Positions 15,370-25,980 are shown, counted from the first letter of the stretch. The stretch: 64,000 bases of DNA from Pontibacter cellulosilyticus (GCF_014306105.1 NZ_JACRVF010000001.1:248001-312000); one strand, 5' to 3'. Program-made: numbers and translations. Notes: generated by a model from the sequence alone, not told the origin.

Positions 15370-15940
15370 GTAGGTTCTGGAGTTTGAGTTGTAGCTGCAG
15401 TGGCCTATCCTAAAAAGTCCTGTTTTTGTAATAGTAAAGGGAGCGTAGCTATACCGACAGAATATTTTCAGCTAATCATAATGGTGCTTATGCGCACAGT
15501 CCCCCTTTGAAGGGGGTAGGGGGATGACATTCGTTCTCTGATCAAGTTAGCCTATACTTTGTTTTCCGCAGTTCCGGGTCAAACCACCCCTTTATCCCCT
15601 CCTTATCCAAGGCGGGGAACTCTGGCATTACTCCTGCAAATGTAAAAAGTACTATAGCTGGTGCCTAACCATTAATCAATTAATGCCTATCGGTACAAGG
15701 ATTGGCACTTCGAGTTATAGGACGATGAAGAATGAAAGCTTGAACTACTTAGGTGGCAGAAGAAGTGGTAAGTATAAATTCCCCGCCTTAGATAAGGAGG
15801 GGTTAGGGGTGGTTGGACCCGGTGCTACAGCTAAATCCTGCCCATATTTCTAATCCTGAAAATCCTGATTCAGACAATTTTGCCGCTTTCCCCGTATAGA
15901 AAGTATAATCTACTTTTTCGCTTAAATAGTACCATCAAAC
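15370..15940. other. Intergenic region with GC-rich repeats
   Basis: A 571-nt gap between the CvpA-CAP gene and the TelA cluster. It holds a C/G-run sequence at about 15501-15530 (CCCCCTTTGAAGGGGG, then TAGGGGGATGA) and a long imperfect inverted repeat described separately. Outside the repeats there is no open frame with coding character and no tRNA. Confidence 0.7.
15576..15820. repeat. Long inverted repeat, possible non-autonomous element
   Basis: The left arm at 15576-15622 and the right arm at 15779-15820 are imperfect inverted copies. Both share GGGTCcAACCACCCCT-like ends and a core CTCCTTATC(C/T)AAGGCGGGGAA read in opposite directions. The arms are about 42-47 nt long and separated by about 156 nt. 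This could be a small non-autonomous element or two inverted copies of a dispersed genomic repeat. No target-site duplication was obvious. Confidence 0.65.
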
Positions 15941-16381
15941 ATGATCATTTTTTGGACGTTTGTAATAGGAGCCGTGCTGGGGTATGTGTTTGGGCACTAC
16001 ATAAAGCCAAATTACCGCCTGCAGAAGGTGTTAAAAGAACTCAGAGCTAAAAGTATAGCCGCCCTCGAAGAAGGCAACAAAGGCGTTTACAAGACCATTG
16101 TGACGGAGCATGAGCAGTCGTCGGAGCTGGTGGTGGAGGTGCAGGAGCTTGCCGTTACCCAGTCCGGGCTGGTGAAAGTACAGTACCTGAGCGCATACTA
16201 TAAGAACCCGGGTTTCCGTACTAAAAAAGGCGAGGCGCTGCTGCGCGAAGTACGCGACCTGTTGGGCGAATACCTGCCCCTGGAGGAGATTGAGTGGTAC
16301 GAGACCACCGAACGGCACGAGAACATTAAAAAGTACCTGCATACCTTAGATACCTATCCTAAAAAACAATTTGGAACCTGA
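15941..16381 (+). CDS. Hypothetical membrane-anchored protein upstream of telA
   Basis: A 146-residue protein with one N-terminal membrane helix (IIFWTFVIGAVLGYVFGHYI) and a soluble, charged alpha/beta remainder. I do not recognise a family. Its stop (TGA 16379-16381) is 4 nt before the telA ATG, and the next small gene follows telA directly. It is therefore probably the first gene of a three-gene operon and may anchor the complex at the membrane. Confidence 0.65.
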   Translation: MIIFWTFVIGAVLGYVFGHYIKPNYRLQKVLKELRAKSIAALEEGNKGVYKTIVTEHEQSSELVVEVQELAVTQSGLVKVQYLSAYYKNPGFRTKKGEALLREVRDLLGEYLPLEEIEWYETTERHENIKKYLHTLDTYPKKQFGT

Positions 16382-16385
16382 AACT

Positions 16386-17474
16386 ATGGCTGAAAAAGAC
16401 CTGACGATTGCCGAGAACAAAGAGCTGATACAGCAAAAGGCACTGGCAATCTCCAAAACCATCGACCCTGGTAACCCTGAAACCCTTAGCAACTTTGGCG
16501 TAGAGACGCAACGCAAGCTCGGCCACTACTCAAACGAATTGCTCAGCAAAGTAAGAGCGAAAGACTCAGGAGAGGCCGGCACGGCCATTAACGAGCTGCT
16601 GTCCCAGATCAACATGATCAAGATTGACGACCCGGACGAGAAGCGGGGCTTTTTTTCGCGCCTGCCTTTCGGTAAAAAGCTTCAGGACCGGGCAAAGCGC
16701 ATTGCCAGCCAGTACAACTCTATCTCTGACAACGTAGATGATGTGGTGGTAAAGCTGGAGAAAACCCGCCAAAGTATACTGAAGGATACTACCAGCCTGG
16801 AGGTAATGTTTAACCAGGCCGTGGAGTACATTCACGAGATACGTGCGGTGATTGCTGCCGGTAAAATGAAGATCGAGGAACTGGATAACGAAACCATTCC
16901 GCAACTGCAGGCAGAGGTAGAAAACAGCAACCAGGACGAGCTGGCGGTACAACGATTAAGCGATATGGTAGCCTTTAAAGAGCGGCTGGAGAAGAAAGTG
17001 CACGACTTCACGCTCTCCCATACCATTGCCACCCAGTCGATGCCGCAGATACGCATGATACAGACGGCTAACGATGTGCTGGCCCAGAAGATACAGAACT
17101 CCATAGTTACCGTGATACCGGTGTGGCGCCAGCAGGTGGCCATTGCCCTGGGGCTGGAGAAACAGCGCAAGGCCCTCGAGATCCAGAAGAAAATCACGGA
17201 TACCACCAACGAAATGCTTCGCAAGAACTCAGAGCTGCTGAAGAAGAATGTGGTAATAACCGCCCAGGAAAACGAACGCGGCATTGTAGACGTGGACACG
17301 CTCAAAAAAGTAAACCGCGACATGGTGGAAACCCTGGACCAGGTGATAAAAATATCGGAAGAAGGAAGCAAAAAGCGCGAAGAGGCCGTGAAAGAATTGG
17401 CCGCCGTACAGGAAGAGCTGAACAGCAAGATCATTGGCACCTTCGGTAAATCAAAGCAGATAGAAGTGGAGTAA
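16386..17474 (+). CDS. TelA-like toxic anion resistance protein
   Basis: About 362 residues, almost entirely helical with long heptad-like charged stretches. FFSRLPFGKKLQDRAKR and the downstream SMPQIRMIQTANDVLAQKI region are characteristic of the TelA/KlaA family (tellurite or toxic-anion resistance, also found in phage- and colicin-related contexts). An upstream TTG at 16371 is in frame, but ATG 16386 is preferred because it follows the previous stop by 4 nt. The usual TerD-type genes are absent nearby. The molecular role of TelA is not established. Confidence 0.85.
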   Translation: MAEKDLTIAENKELIQQKALAISKTIDPGNPETLSNFGVETQRKLGHYSNELLSKVRAKDSGEAGTAINELLSQINMIKIDDPDEKRGFFSRLPFGKKLQDRAKRIASQYNSISDNVDDVVVKLEKTRQSILKDTTSLEVMFNQAVEYIHEIRAVIAAGKMKIEELDNETIPQLQAEVENSNQDELAVQRLSDMVAFKERLEKKVHDFTLSHTIATQSMPQIRMIQTANDVLAQKIQNSIVTVIPVWRQQVAIALGLEKQRKALEIQKKITDTTNEMLRKNSELLKKNVVITAQENERGIVDVDTLKKVNRDMVETLDQVIKISEEGSKKREEAVKELAAVQEELNSKIIGTFGKSKQIEVE

Positions 17475-17477
17475 GCC

Positions 17478-17678
17478 ATGGCAGTGTACAGAAGCGGAAA
17501 TACGGGAAATGAGCCTGTTATCACAGAGCGTGTCCTGACAGCTGAGCAGGAGGAATTGTTGGACCTGTACATTCAGCAGCTGGACAACTATTTTGACGAA
17601 TTGAAGCAGGCAGAGACAACAGAGATAGCCATCGAAACCATGCACCTCAGGCGTATTCTTTCTGGTAAGCGGAAGTGA
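17478..17678 (+). CDS. Small hypothetical protein downstream of telA
   Basis: A 66-residue soluble, acidic, probably helical protein (LTAEQEELLDLYIQQLDNYF) that starts 3 nt after the telA stop. The tight spacing makes it an operon partner of telA. I do not recognise a family. A role as a small adaptor of the TelA protein is possible but unsupported by motif. Confidence 0.6.
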   Translation: MAVYRSGNTGNEPVITERVLTAEQEELLDLYIQQLDNYFDELKQAETTEIAIETMHLRRILSGKRK

Positions 17679-18081
17679 AGTAGGGATGCCTTGGTTTTGT
17701 AGATGATCTGATCTACTGGGGCACTTTCTGGATATGGATTACTCATGCCTTACCTTAGATGCCATTAACTTAGTTTAAGCATCCTCAAGTTGTCATCTCG
17801 AACACCGTGAGAGATCTATTTAAAACTAGTACAAGAGTATTCTATAAAGATCTCTCATGATGTTCGAGATGCCAAGGGGGATATATACTTCCGAAAATTC
17901 AATGCATTGGTCAGGAGCACGCAAATCACTTTAATGGAAAGTATATAGTAAATGCTCTAAATTAATAGCATTCTATTTGCTTTATTCGACTTCCCGTGCA
18001 TATTCAAAATAGAGCTTAACTTTTCTTTCTTATCCTGAGTTATAGGAGTATAAGACTATTAACTGCATACTTGTTTTCCCC
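17679..18081. other. Intergenic region with one palindromic repeat
   Basis: A 403-nt gap after the telA operon. Apart from the palindromic repeat at 17794-17871 I see no open frame, RNA gene or clear promoter. The last 120 nt are AT-rich and probably contain the promoter of the gene at 18082. Confidence 0.6.
17794..17871. repeat. Palindromic REP/MITE-like repeat
   Basis: Arms of 24 nt at 17794-17817 (CATCTCGAACACCGTGAGAG, then ATCT) and 17848-17871 are reverse complements with 2 mismatches, around a 30-nt AT-rich loop. This would fold into a long hairpin. The core resembles dispersed palindromes common in Bacteroidota intergenic regions. It is a plausible terminator-like end for the telA operon but lacks a U-tract. 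Confidence 0.7.
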
Positions 18082-19011
18082 ATGATCAGCTTCTTTCGTA
18101 GACTTTTCGGTTACGGTGGCTCCTCAAGCTATAGAACAGTGGCAGGTGCACCTGCTGCACCCTTTGCGAATGAGGCGGAGTATCTTCGGAGTTCAAATAA
18201 AAGGCTGAGCACGCTGCACGAGTTATACCTGAAGTATAAAAACACTCCCCATGGCCCGAAACTGCAGACAGTGCTGGAGCAGACAAAAAAGATCCATAGC
18301 TACCTGGTCACTAAAAAACGGTTGCACGAACTGGAGCTTTTCCATTTGCAGCACACGGATCATTTTATAAATACTTTCTCGGTTATCATAGAAGTATACC
18401 TGCGGCATGCTGCGCCTGTTGTGGTAACCACGTCTCCCGTTCCACAAAAAGCAGCTGCTCCTTCGGCGCCTGCGCCCCAGCCGTCACCTTCGCAACCAAG
18501 GCCAAAGGTGCAGCGGCATGTGTCTCAGCGTCCGTTCGAGGAAAAAGTAGAAGACGTGCTCCGGAAGATAGAGTCGGAAACAATACGGGGCATCAACACT
18601 GCGCATAAGGTAACCGAGATGGTCAGGAGAGTGGCAGGCCAGGCTCCTACCTTTATGCCGCCTTCGCCGGCACCTGCTTTTGGCAAGGCTTCTTCTTTGT
18701 CTGTGCCGGTTATCGCCATCGACACTTTTTCAAGGATCTACTATGTAAGAGAACTGGAGGGTGAGGGAACAGTAAGGGGAGAGATCGGCTATACTTCTAC
18801 TGATGAAGAAAAAGAGAATTTCCTGCTGCACATTTCTTCGCGGCTGGGCATCGATCGAAGTTTGCTAACCTACCGAGGCAATACCATACTTGCTATTCCC
18901 GGAGGACCTACAGCTTACATGCCGGTAGTACACTGGAATGATTGCGCCTATGTGATTACCATGCACGATTACCGCCTTTTTCCAGTCAAAACTCAACAGC
19001 GTGGCAAGTAG
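18082..19011 (+). CDS. Hypothetical protein with Ala/Pro-rich linker
   Basis: A 309-residue protein of unknown family. Residues 1-110 are helical and basic. Residues 110-155 form an Ala/Pro/Gln-rich flexible linker. After a second helical part and a Pro-rich spacer, residues 215-305 look like a compact alpha/beta domain (VIAIDTFSRIYYV, ending MHDYRLFPV). There is no convincing signal peptide despite the hydrophobic start. The two-domain, linker-joined layout suggests an adaptor or tethering role. It is monocistronic and lies downstream of the telA cluster. Confidence 0.6.
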   Translation: MISFFRRLFGYGGSSSYRTVAGAPAAPFANEAEYLRSSNKRLSTLHELYLKYKNTPHGPKLQTVLEQTKKIHSYLVTKKRLHELELFHLQHTDHFINTFSVIIEVYLRHAAPVVVTTSPVPQKAAAPSAPAPQPSPSQPRPKVQRHVSQRPFEEKVEDVLRKIESETIRGINTAHKVTEMVRRVAGQAPTFMPPSPAPAFGKASSLSVPVIAIDTFSRIYYVRELEGEGTVRGEIGYTSTDEEKENFLLHISSRLGIDRSLLTYRGNTILAIPGGPTAYMPVVHWNDCAYVITMHDYRLFPVKTQQRGK

Positions 19012-19148
19012 CTATACTTTAAATTTTATCATATTTATTAATTCCTGAAAACAGCCAAAGTATAAAATGCTAATGGTTGCGATTTATCTAATTTAACAGG
19101 CAACAGCAGAATCCAGTATACAGGTTAATACTTAAGATAACGTAGCCC

Positions 19149-20177
19149 ATGATCGAACGCCAGGTGTACCGCATGCTCAAAGCAGGATCAATAAACGATT
19201 TGAGACTGCAAACAGAAGCACTTGAAGATCCCAATGCAGATGAAGTGTGTGTGAGGGTGAAAGCTATCGGCCTCAACTTTGCTGACATTTTTGCCCTGCA
19301 AGGGCTCTACAGCGCTACTCCCAAGGGGCCTTTTATACCTGGCTTAGAGTTCTCCGGTGAAGTATTAGCCATAGGAGAAAGTGTAACGGAATGGAAGTTA
19401 GGCGATAGGGTGATGGGAGTTACAAAGTTCGGAGGTTATACTTCACACATCAACATCGATCATCGCTACATTATTCCGCTGCCCGATAACTGGACTTACG
19501 AAGAGGGGGCAGGCTTTCTGGTGCAGGGGCTTACGGCGTATTATGCGCTAACCACACTAGGCAACCTGCAGCCCAACATGGCGGTGCTCATACACAGTGC
19601 GGCCGGCGGCGTGGGTATATTGGCTAACCGCATTTGCAAAAAGTTTGGTGCCTATACTATTGGTACAGTGGGCCGTGCCGGTAAAGTAGATTTTCTGCGT
19701 AAAGAGGAGGCTTATGATGCCATTATTTTACGGGACGGTGACTTTTATGAAAAACTGATAGACAAGCTGCATGGCCGTCCGTTGTGCCTGATCATGGAGT
19801 GTATTGGTGGCAAGATACTGAAGCAGGGCTGGAAAGCACTGGCCCCGATGGGGCGCATGGTGGTATACGGCAACGCCAGCTTTACCAGCCACGGCGCAAA
19901 GCCAAACTACCCAAAACTGATCTGGAAGTGGCTGAAACGCCCGAAAATAGACCCACTACGTTTACCGACAGAGAACAAGTCGCTGATGGGATTTAACCTC
20001 ATCTACCTCTACGAGCAAACCGAGATGATGCACCGCCTCCTGGCTGGATTAATGCAGCTTCAGTTAAGGCCGCAGCACGTGGGGCATGTCTTTCCATTTG
20101 AACAAATGCACGAGGCCATCCGCCTGTTTCAGCAAGGTAAAACAGTGGGCAAGGTGGTAGTAACGGTAAGGGAGTAG
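19149..20177 (+). CDS. Zinc-independent MDR oxidoreductase (quinone oxidoreductase/VAT-1-like)
   Basis: A 342-residue medium-chain dehydrogenase/reductase. The N-terminal GroES-like domain has GLNFADIFALQGLY and PGLEFSGEV. The Rossmann domain has the NADPH loop HSAAGGVGILANRICK. The catalytic and structural zinc cysteines of alcohol dehydrogenases are absent, which places it with quinone-oxidoreductase/VAT-1-type enzymes. It would reduce quinones or enones with NADPH in the cytoplasm. The substrate is unknown. It ends 120 nt before the sigma-54 regulator. Confidence 0.85.
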   Translation: MIERQVYRMLKAGSINDLRLQTEALEDPNADEVCVRVKAIGLNFADIFALQGLYSATPKGPFIPGLEFSGEVLAIGESVTEWKLGDRVMGVTKFGGYTSHINIDHRYIIPLPDNWTYEEGAGFLVQGLTAYYALTTLGNLQPNMAVLIHSAAGGVGILANRICKKFGAYTIGTVGRAGKVDFLRKEEAYDAIILRDGDFYEKLIDKLHGRPLCLIMECIGGKILKQGWKALAPMGRMVVYGNASFTSHGAKPNYPKLIWKWLKRPKIDPLRLPTENKSLMGFNLIYLYEQTEMMHRLLAGLMQLQLRPQHVGHVFPFEQMHEAIRLFQQGKTVGKVVVTVRE

Positions 20178-20297
20178 TTAGAAAAAAAATCAGTGAATAA
20201 GTGTATCAATCAATTTAGCAGACAGTTTTTCTTCTAGGTATACTTAAATAATCTAAAAGAGGAGTAACTTGACTAGCAAAACCAGAAGCAGACAGGA

Positions 20298-21647
20298 ATG
20301 GCTCAATTTAAAATATTTGTTGTAGAGGATGATCCTTGGAGCGGGGAGCTTATTAACTACCATCTTTCGCAAAACCCAGACTATGAGGTAACAGTTTTTA
20401 CAACTGCTAAGGAATGTCTGGAAAACTTGTATAGTCAGCCGGATGTGATCTGCATCGATTATGGCCTCCCGGACATGACGGGCAATAAACTCCTGGAGAA
20501 GATCCAGGCATTTAATAAAGACATTCCGGTTGTTGTAATCAGTGGGCAGAGTGATATATCAGTAGCGGTAAACCTGCTTAAATCAGGAGCAAGTGATTAC
20601 CTGATCAAAGACGATAACATGAGTGTGTTGTTGTGGAATGCAATTGCTAAGATCAGGGAGAAAGCATCGCTCAAACAGCAGGTGGATGGCCTAAAGGCAC
20701 AGCTTGAGCAGAAGTATGATTTTGAGAAATCAATAATCGGCCAAAGTGCAGCAGTCCGGAAAACTTTTGCTTTAATTGAGAAAGCAATTAAATCGAACAT
20801 AAACGTTTCTATTACAGGCGAAACCGGTACAGGAAAAGAGGTAGTGGCAAAGGCGATTCACTATAACAGTGAGCGTAAGAAAAAGCCTTTTGTAGCTGTA
20901 AATATGGCTGCCATACCCAACGAGCTGATGGAAAGCGAGCTTTTCGGCCATGAAAAGGGAGCGTTTACAGGGGCAGCCGGAAGAAAAATCGGCAAGTTTG
21001 AAGAGGCGCAGGGCGGCACTATTTTTCTGGATGAGATAGCTGAACTGGACCTGAACCTGCAAAGCAAGATTCTGCGTGTACTGCAGGAGCGTGAAGTAAC
21101 CCGTGTGGGAGGTAATGAAAAGGTAAAACTGGACTTTCGTCTGATCACCGCAACGCATAAAGACCTGGCAAACGAAGTACAAAAAGGAAACTTCAGAGAA
21201 GACTTATACTTCCGTATTATCGGCCTGCCTATTGTGCTGCCGCCGCTTAGAGAAAGAGAGAACGATGTGCTTATACTTGCCAAACATTTTATCGGTGAGT
21301 ATGCCAGGGAAAACAACACAAAGCCACTACCGCTATCAGCTGAGGCGAAAGATAAGCTGTTGCAATATAGTTTCCCGGGCAACATCAGGGAGCTAAAAGC
21401 CATTATCGACCTGGCTTGCGTGCTCAGCGATGGGGAGGAGATTTCGGCCGAAGACATTACTTATACTTCTGTAAAGTCAGAGGAACCATTTAAGGCAGTA
21501 GAAAAAACCTTGCATGAGTATAACTGCGAAATTATCCAGTATTATCTAAACAAGTATAATAAAAACGTTGTCTTGGTAGCGAATAAGCTTGGTATTGGTA
21601 AGAGCACCATCTATAACCTCATTAAAAATAAAGAGGTTGTTGTTTAG
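20298..21647 (+). CDS. NtrC-family sigma-54-dependent response regulator
   Basis: A 449-residue three-domain regulator. The receiver (1-125) has the phosphoacceptor in [12 protein letters not shown] and the conserved DDP acidic pair. The AAA+ domain has [10 protein letters not shown], the sigma-54-contacting GAFTGA loop and [10 protein letters not shown]. The C-terminal Fis-type helix-turn-helix reads [16 protein letters not shown]. It would activate sigma-54 promoters when phosphorylated. The hybrid histidine kinase gene starts 8 nt downstream, so the pair is a two-component cassette. Target genes are not evident here. Confidence 0.93.
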   Translation: MAQFKIFVVEDDPWSGELINYHLSQNPDYEVTVFTTAKECLENLYSQPDVICIDYGLPDMTGNKLLEKIQAFNKDIPVVVISGQSDISVAVNLLKSGASDYLIKDDNMSVLLWNAIAKIREKASLKQQVDGLKAQLEQKYDFEKSIIGQSAAVRKTFALIEKAIKSNINVSITGETGTGKEVVAKAIHYNSERKKKPFVAVNMAAIPNELMESELFGHEKGAFTGAAGRKIGKFEEAQGGTIFLDEIAELDLNLQSKILRVLQEREVTRVGGNEKVKLDFRLITATHKDLANEVQKGNFREDLYFRIIGLPIVLPPLRERENDVLILAKHFIGEYARENNTKPLPLSAEAKDKLLQYSFPGNIRELKAIIDLACVLSDGEEISAEDITYTSVKSEEPFKAVEKTLHEYNCEIIQYYLNKYNKNVVLVANKLGIGKSTIYNLIKNKEVVV

Positions 21648-21655
21648 CCTGCTGT

Positions 21656-24600
21656 ATGTCTCCTCTAAATATCTCTTCTATGCCACATAATGCCCCTGTT
21701 CCGGAAAATGAAAGCGAGCGCCTGGATGCTCTTCTCCATTACGATATTCTGGACACTACACCAGAGGAAGAGCTAGACGCCATAACTAAACTTGCTTCTC
21801 ATATTTGCCAGACACCTATTGCGCTGATTAGTATACTAGATGGCAAAAGACAGTGGTTTAAGTCTAAAATAGGTTTGGACATTAGTGAAACCGGCAGAGA
21901 GATTTCTTTTTGCCGCTACGCTATCATGAATAAGGAGGGATTGGAAGTACCCAATGCGCTGAAAGACGAACGTTTCAAAGATAACCCTTTGGTTACCGGC
22001 AAACCTGATATTCGCTTTTATGCTGGCGTGCCGCTGGAGAACCCGGAGGGGCTAAACATGGGTACGCTCTGCGTGATCGACAGTGTGCCACGTACCTTAA
22101 CACCAGAACAGAGAGAGGCGCTTAAGGTACTGTCGAAGCAGGTAATGATGCATTTTGAACTACGAAAACAAAACCAGCTCTTAAAAAGAGAGCAGGAATC
22201 GCTGAAGAAAAAACGCGAAATGCTCCAGGCCATTTCAGAAGCTACCGACGAACTTCTCTCTAACAGCGATTACCTGGAGGCAGTGCACAATTGCCTGCCC
22301 ATGCTTGGCAGTGCAGCAGGAATAGACTGTGCTTACTTATTCCGGGTTAAAAGCACAGATAAAATTAAGGGGCAGGTAAGCGAGCAATTAGCTAGTTGGA
22401 GTGCTGTCAGCGAAAGCAAAGAGGTTGTTCTGTTTCAGAAAGAAGTTGCGCTTTCATTAAGCGAGAAACACCTTGACAAGCTTAAGAAGTATGAAAACAT
22501 CGACCTTAATGAAAGCGACACAAGTGAAAAGGATGACTTAAGCAGTTATCTCAAAGCAAAGCACATTAATTCCTCTCTCATACTACCTGTTATAATTGGA
22601 GGCGAATTGTGGGGCTTTATAGGGTTTGGCACACTCGCAGAGGGGCATGTATGGAGTGAGTCAGAACTGTCTCTGTTTAAGAGCTTTGCCAACAGTGTGG
22701 CAAATGCCGTAGACCGCGCAGCAGTAGCAAAACAGGCAGAAGATATGGCCCTCTTCTCTCTGGAGAATCCCTTTCCGGTAGTTCGAGTTGACTTAAATGG
22801 TAAGGTGCTTCTCAGGAACGCACCTGCAGAGCATATTTCCAAAATTGAGTTGAATGGAAAAGTTTATTCTGATCTTGAGTTCTTTTCACTTATTGCGCAG
22901 CAGCTTACACCAGTTAAGCCAATTAAAACTTGGGAGGTAACGCATAAACAAAGGCATTATAATGTAATTGCCCGGTTATCTGAGCTAAAGAAGCATATTA
23001 ACATTTACGCCACTGATGTTACGCACCAAAAAAGGGCAGAGGAGTTGCTGATTGCTTCAGAAGCCAGAATGGCAGCTATTATACAGAACCTGCAGGCCGG
23101 TATACTTTTGAAAGATGAAAACCGAAAGGTTATTCATGTAAATAAGAAGTTTCATCAGCTATTTAACTTGCCCGATTCAGCTATTTCGCCAGGTGAGGAC
23201 TATGCTAATGTAACTGACAAGATCAAAACACTTTTTAAAGACCCCAAAGCATACAAAAACAGGATTGACCAAGTAGTGCAAGAGGATAAGCCTTGTTTAG
23301 GTGAAGAGCTTGAGCTGGCAGACGGCAGGTGCTTTGAACGAGACTTTATTCCTATCATCATTAACAACACCTACAAAGGACATCTGTGGAAATACATGGA
23401 TGTAACCGAGAGGAAAAAATACGAAACTAACCTTAAGACACAGGAGGAGAAATACCGCAGCATTATCACCAACATGAACCTCGGCTTGCTAGAGGTGAAT
23501 AATGATAATGTAATTCTGAGCGCTAACAATACGTTCAGTAATATCTCGGGGTATAGTTCGGAAGAATTGGTTGGGAACAATGCATTAAAACTGCTGGGTA
23601 TAACAGAGGATCGGAAAAATACGATTGACCTGCAGGGGGTATTTGATATTGCCAGACTGCCCGTGCAGAATAAACGCGGTGAACTGCGCTGGTGGCTGCT
23701 GAGCGGCACTCCAAACTATAATGATATGGGCCAAAAGACTGGTGCTATCATCATTATTCTGGATATAACCAGGCACAGAAAGCTCGAAGAAGAGCTGCTG
23801 GTAATGCGCCAAAAGGCAGAAGAGTCGGCTAAGGCTAAGGAGCAGTTTTTTGCCAACATGAGCCATGAAATCCGGACCCCTCTAAATGCTATCATTGGTA
23901 TGGTCTCTGAGTTATCTCGAGAGGACCTTACAAACCGTCAGAAACTGTTTGTGACCCACGCAACTTCTGCAAGCCAGCACCTGCTCTCATTGGTAAACGA
24001 CATACTGGATATTTCTAAAATAGAAGCAGGAAAGCTGGAGTTGGATAGCAGCCCATTTAGTTTGCGTGAGGTGCTCCGGGAAGCAGAAATCATAATGAAA
24101 CCCGCTGCCAATGAAAAGCTGCTGAATTTCAATGTATCTGTCTCAGAAAAGGTTTCTCCTGCTTTTTTAGGCGATCCGATTAGAATCCGACAGGTGCTGA
24201 TCAACCTTATCGGCAACGCGATCAAGTTCACGGAAAAGGGAAGTGTTTCCGTTTTATGTGAACTGATGGAGAGGAACAGCTATTCGCAGAAAGTAAAGCT
24301 CACTATCGCAGACACGGGCATTGGTATGGATGAAGCGTATCTGAAGGATTTGTTCAAGAAGTTTACACAGGAAGACATCTCTACCTCCAGGAAGTATGGA
24401 GGGACAGGCCTTGGCATGAGTATCACGTATGAGCTGGTACAGCTGATGAATGGCAGCATTGACGTTAAAAGCGAAAAGGGTAGCGGAACCCGGATAGAAC
24501 TGGTCCTTAACTTTACTGTCGCAAACGAAAATAATGTTCCGGCATCCGCTGTTGCCGGTAGTACCGAGAGCCTGGACGGTAAGCGGGTGCTACTGGTGGA

Positions 24601-25315
24601 GGATAACGAAATGAACCGTATGGTAGCGGCGAACACGTTGCAGAGGTATAAACTGATTGTAACGGAGGCTACCAATGGAGCAGAAGCTATAGAAAGAGTA
24701 AAGGAAACAGAATTCGATTTGATCTTGATGGACCTACAAATGCCGGTAATGGATGGTATTGAGGCAACAAAAATTATTCGAACCCAACTTCATTTAACTA
24801 CTCCGATTATTGCTTTTACAGCCAATGCCTTCAAAAGCGAGATAGAGCAGCACCTGGCTACAGGTATGAATGGTTATGTTACCAAGCCCTTTGAAGAAAG
24901 GGTGCTTTTAAGTACCATACAACAGATGCTATATCAGACAGCAGGAGTTGTTAATGAGACGGAAGAGCTGCAGCATACTAAACTATACGACCTGAGTAAA
25001 CTGATTGCAGTCAGCCATGGCGATATGGCTTTTGTCCGTAAAATGGTTGATTTATTTAAAGTGCATACCCTCTCCTCAGTGGAGGAAATCAAGGAAGCCT
25101 TTAATGAAAAGGATTACGACAAGATCAGGAAGGTGACTCATCGGATTAAACCAGGCATCGAAAAACTTGGAATTACCACCCTTAAAGCGGACATCCTTGC
25201 CCTTGAAGAGTTTGATACATCAGCTTTTACACCAACTGAGCTGCATGAGGCTATTACACGGCTAGAAAGTACATTAGCTAAAGTTATATCCGCCCTCGCC
25301 AATGAGGAGCTGTAA
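21656..25315 (+). CDS. Hybrid sensor histidine kinase (GAF-GAF-PAS-HisKA-HATPase-REC-Hpt)
   Basis: A 1219-residue soluble sensor with no membrane helix. A GAF domain lies at about 30-170 ([21 protein letters not shown]), a second at about 195-355, and PAS-type domains at about 365-720. The kinase core is HisKA ([16 protein letters not shown]) plus HATPase ([28 protein letters not shown]). Then come a receiver ([25 protein letters not shown]) and a C-terminal Hpt domain with the phospho-histidine in [13 protein letters not shown]. The full phosphorelay path is therefore in one chain. The Hpt probably donates to the NtrC-type regulator encoded 8 nt upstream or to the lone receiver downstream. 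The signal is unknown and probably cytoplasmic. Confidence 0.92.
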   Translation: MSPLNISSMPHNAPVPENESERLDALLHYDILDTTPEEELDAITKLASHICQTPIALISILDGKRQWFKSKIGLDISETGREISFCRYAIMNKEGLEVPNALKDERFKDNPLVTGKPDIRFYAGVPLENPEGLNMGTLCVIDSVPRTLTPEQREALKVLSKQVMMHFELRKQNQLLKREQESLKKKREMLQAISEATDELLSNSDYLEAVHNCLPMLGSAAGIDCAYLFRVKSTDKIKGQVSEQLASWSAVSESKEVVLFQKEVALSLSEKHLDKLKKYENIDLNESDTSEKDDLSSYLKAKHINSSLILPVIIGGELWGFIGFGTLAEGHVWSESELSLFKSFANSVANAVDRAAVAKQAEDMALFSLENPFPVVRVDLNGKVLLRNAPAEHISKIELNGKVYSDLEFFSLIAQQLTPVKPIKTWEVTHKQRHYNVIARLSELKKHINIYATDVTHQKRAEELLIASEARMAAIIQNLQAGILLKDENRKVIHVNKKFHQLFNLPDSAISPGEDYANVTDKIKTLFKDPKAYKNRIDQVVQEDKPCLGEELELADGRCFERDFIPIIINNTYKGHLWKYMDVTERKKYETNLKTQEEKYRSIITNMNLGLLEVNNDNVILSANNTFSNISGYSSEELVGNNALKLLGITEDRKNTIDLQGVFDIARLPVQNKRGELRWWLLSGTPNYNDMGQKTGAIIIILDITRHRKLEEELLVMRQKAEESAKAKEQFFANMSHEIRTPLNAIIGMVSELSREDLTNRQKLFVTHATSASQHLLSLVNDILDISKIEAGKLELDSSPFSLREVLREAEIIMKPAANEKLLNFNVSVSEKVSPAFLGDPIRIRQVLINLIGNAIKFTEKGSVSVLCELMERNSYSQKVKLTIADTGIGMDEAYLKDLFKKFTQEDISTSRKYGGTGLGMSITYELVQLMNGSIDVKSEKGSGTRIELVLNFTVANENNVPASAVAGSTESLDGKRVLLVEDNEMNRMVAANTLQRYKLIVTEATNGAEAIERVKETEFDLILMDLQMPVMDGIEATKIIRTQLHLTTPIIAFTANAFKSEIEQHLATGMNGYVTKPFEERVLLSTIQQMLYQTAGVVNETEELQHTKLYDLSKLIAVSHGDMAFVRKMVDLFKVHTLSSVEEIKEAFNEKDYDKIRKVTHRIKPGIEKLGITTLKADILALEEFDTSAFTPTELHEAITRLESTLAKVISALANEEL

Positions 25316-25511
25316 ACCTCATCTACCATTAAACTAAAACTCCTGCGCAGTGCGCCGCTCTTAGAGCAGAAAGGCATAGTTAGTATTCATTATCTATGTC
25401 TCAAACGTCTTTTCATGCGTTATTGCACCTTTGTTTAGCTATGGAAAGTTATTCCATTTGTTGGAAATATAATCCTTAAGTATGAGGTTAACTTACTGAT
25501 TGTTAGGTAAA

Positions 25512-25519
25512 TAAATTTG
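25512..25519 (+). promoter_or_regulatory. Candidate -7 element of the lone receiver gene
   Basis: TAAATTTG matches the Bacteroidota -7 consensus TAnnTTTG exactly and lies 56 nt before the preferred start at 25576. No good TTG is present at the expected -33 distance, so support is partial. Confidence 0.35.
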
Positions 25520-25575
25520 TGGCACAGCCTTAGCTCATGGGATGTAAAATTTACCGCATGAGAGATGATTCAACC

Positions 25576-25980
25576 ATGAAGATATTTATAGTGAACGATG
25601 ATATCTTTAGTCTGGGGCTCTATGAGGAGCAGATCAAAAGTTTAGGGTACTATAATATCAGTACATTTAAAAGCTGTGCCGCTACCTTAGAAGAACTGTC
25701 GAATGCACCTACCATTGTCTTATTGGATTACAATACTGCCGACATGAACGGTTTTGAAGCCTTGAATCAAATTAAAAAGCAGAACCCCTTAATTTATGTG
25801 ATTATGTTTATGATGGAGGACAGACTGGATTTGGCAGCAATGGCGCTACAAATGGGAGCCTTTGACTCTATATTTAAAGATGGGCAGGAACTCCAGAAGA
25901 TTAAAGAAGTGCTTTTCCAAATAAGTGAAATCCAACAGGTTTTATACTTCAAGAAGCCTCAAAACCAAAGTATAACCTAA
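25576..25980 (+). CDS. Stand-alone response regulator receiver
   Basis: A single receiver domain of about 134 residues. It has the acidic pair (FIVNDDIFS), the phosphoacceptor Asp in VLLDYNTADMNGFE and the conserved lysine in IFKDGQ. No output domain follows. I preferred ATG 25576 (MKIFIVNDD) because receivers begin at this strand; the ATG at 25537 would add 13 unrelated residues. It is about 220 nt downstream of the hybrid kinase and may act as a phosphate sink or a second target of its Hpt domain. Confidence 0.85.
   Translation: MKIFIVNDDIFSLGLYEEQIKSLGYYNISTFKSCAATLEELSNAPTIVLLDYNTADMNGFEALNQIKKQNPLIYVIMFMMEDRLDLAAMALQMGAFDSIFKDGQELQKIKEVLFQISEIQQVLYFKKPQNQSIT

Noticed and set aside
16371..16388. 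TTG 16371 as the telA start
   Set aside because: It overlaps the upstream stop. ATG 16386 is 4 nt after that stop and begins a typical TelA N-terminus.
20772..21457. Minus-strand open frames inside the sigma-54 regulator gene
   Set aside because: They are antisense shadows of a gene with complete NtrC-family domains.
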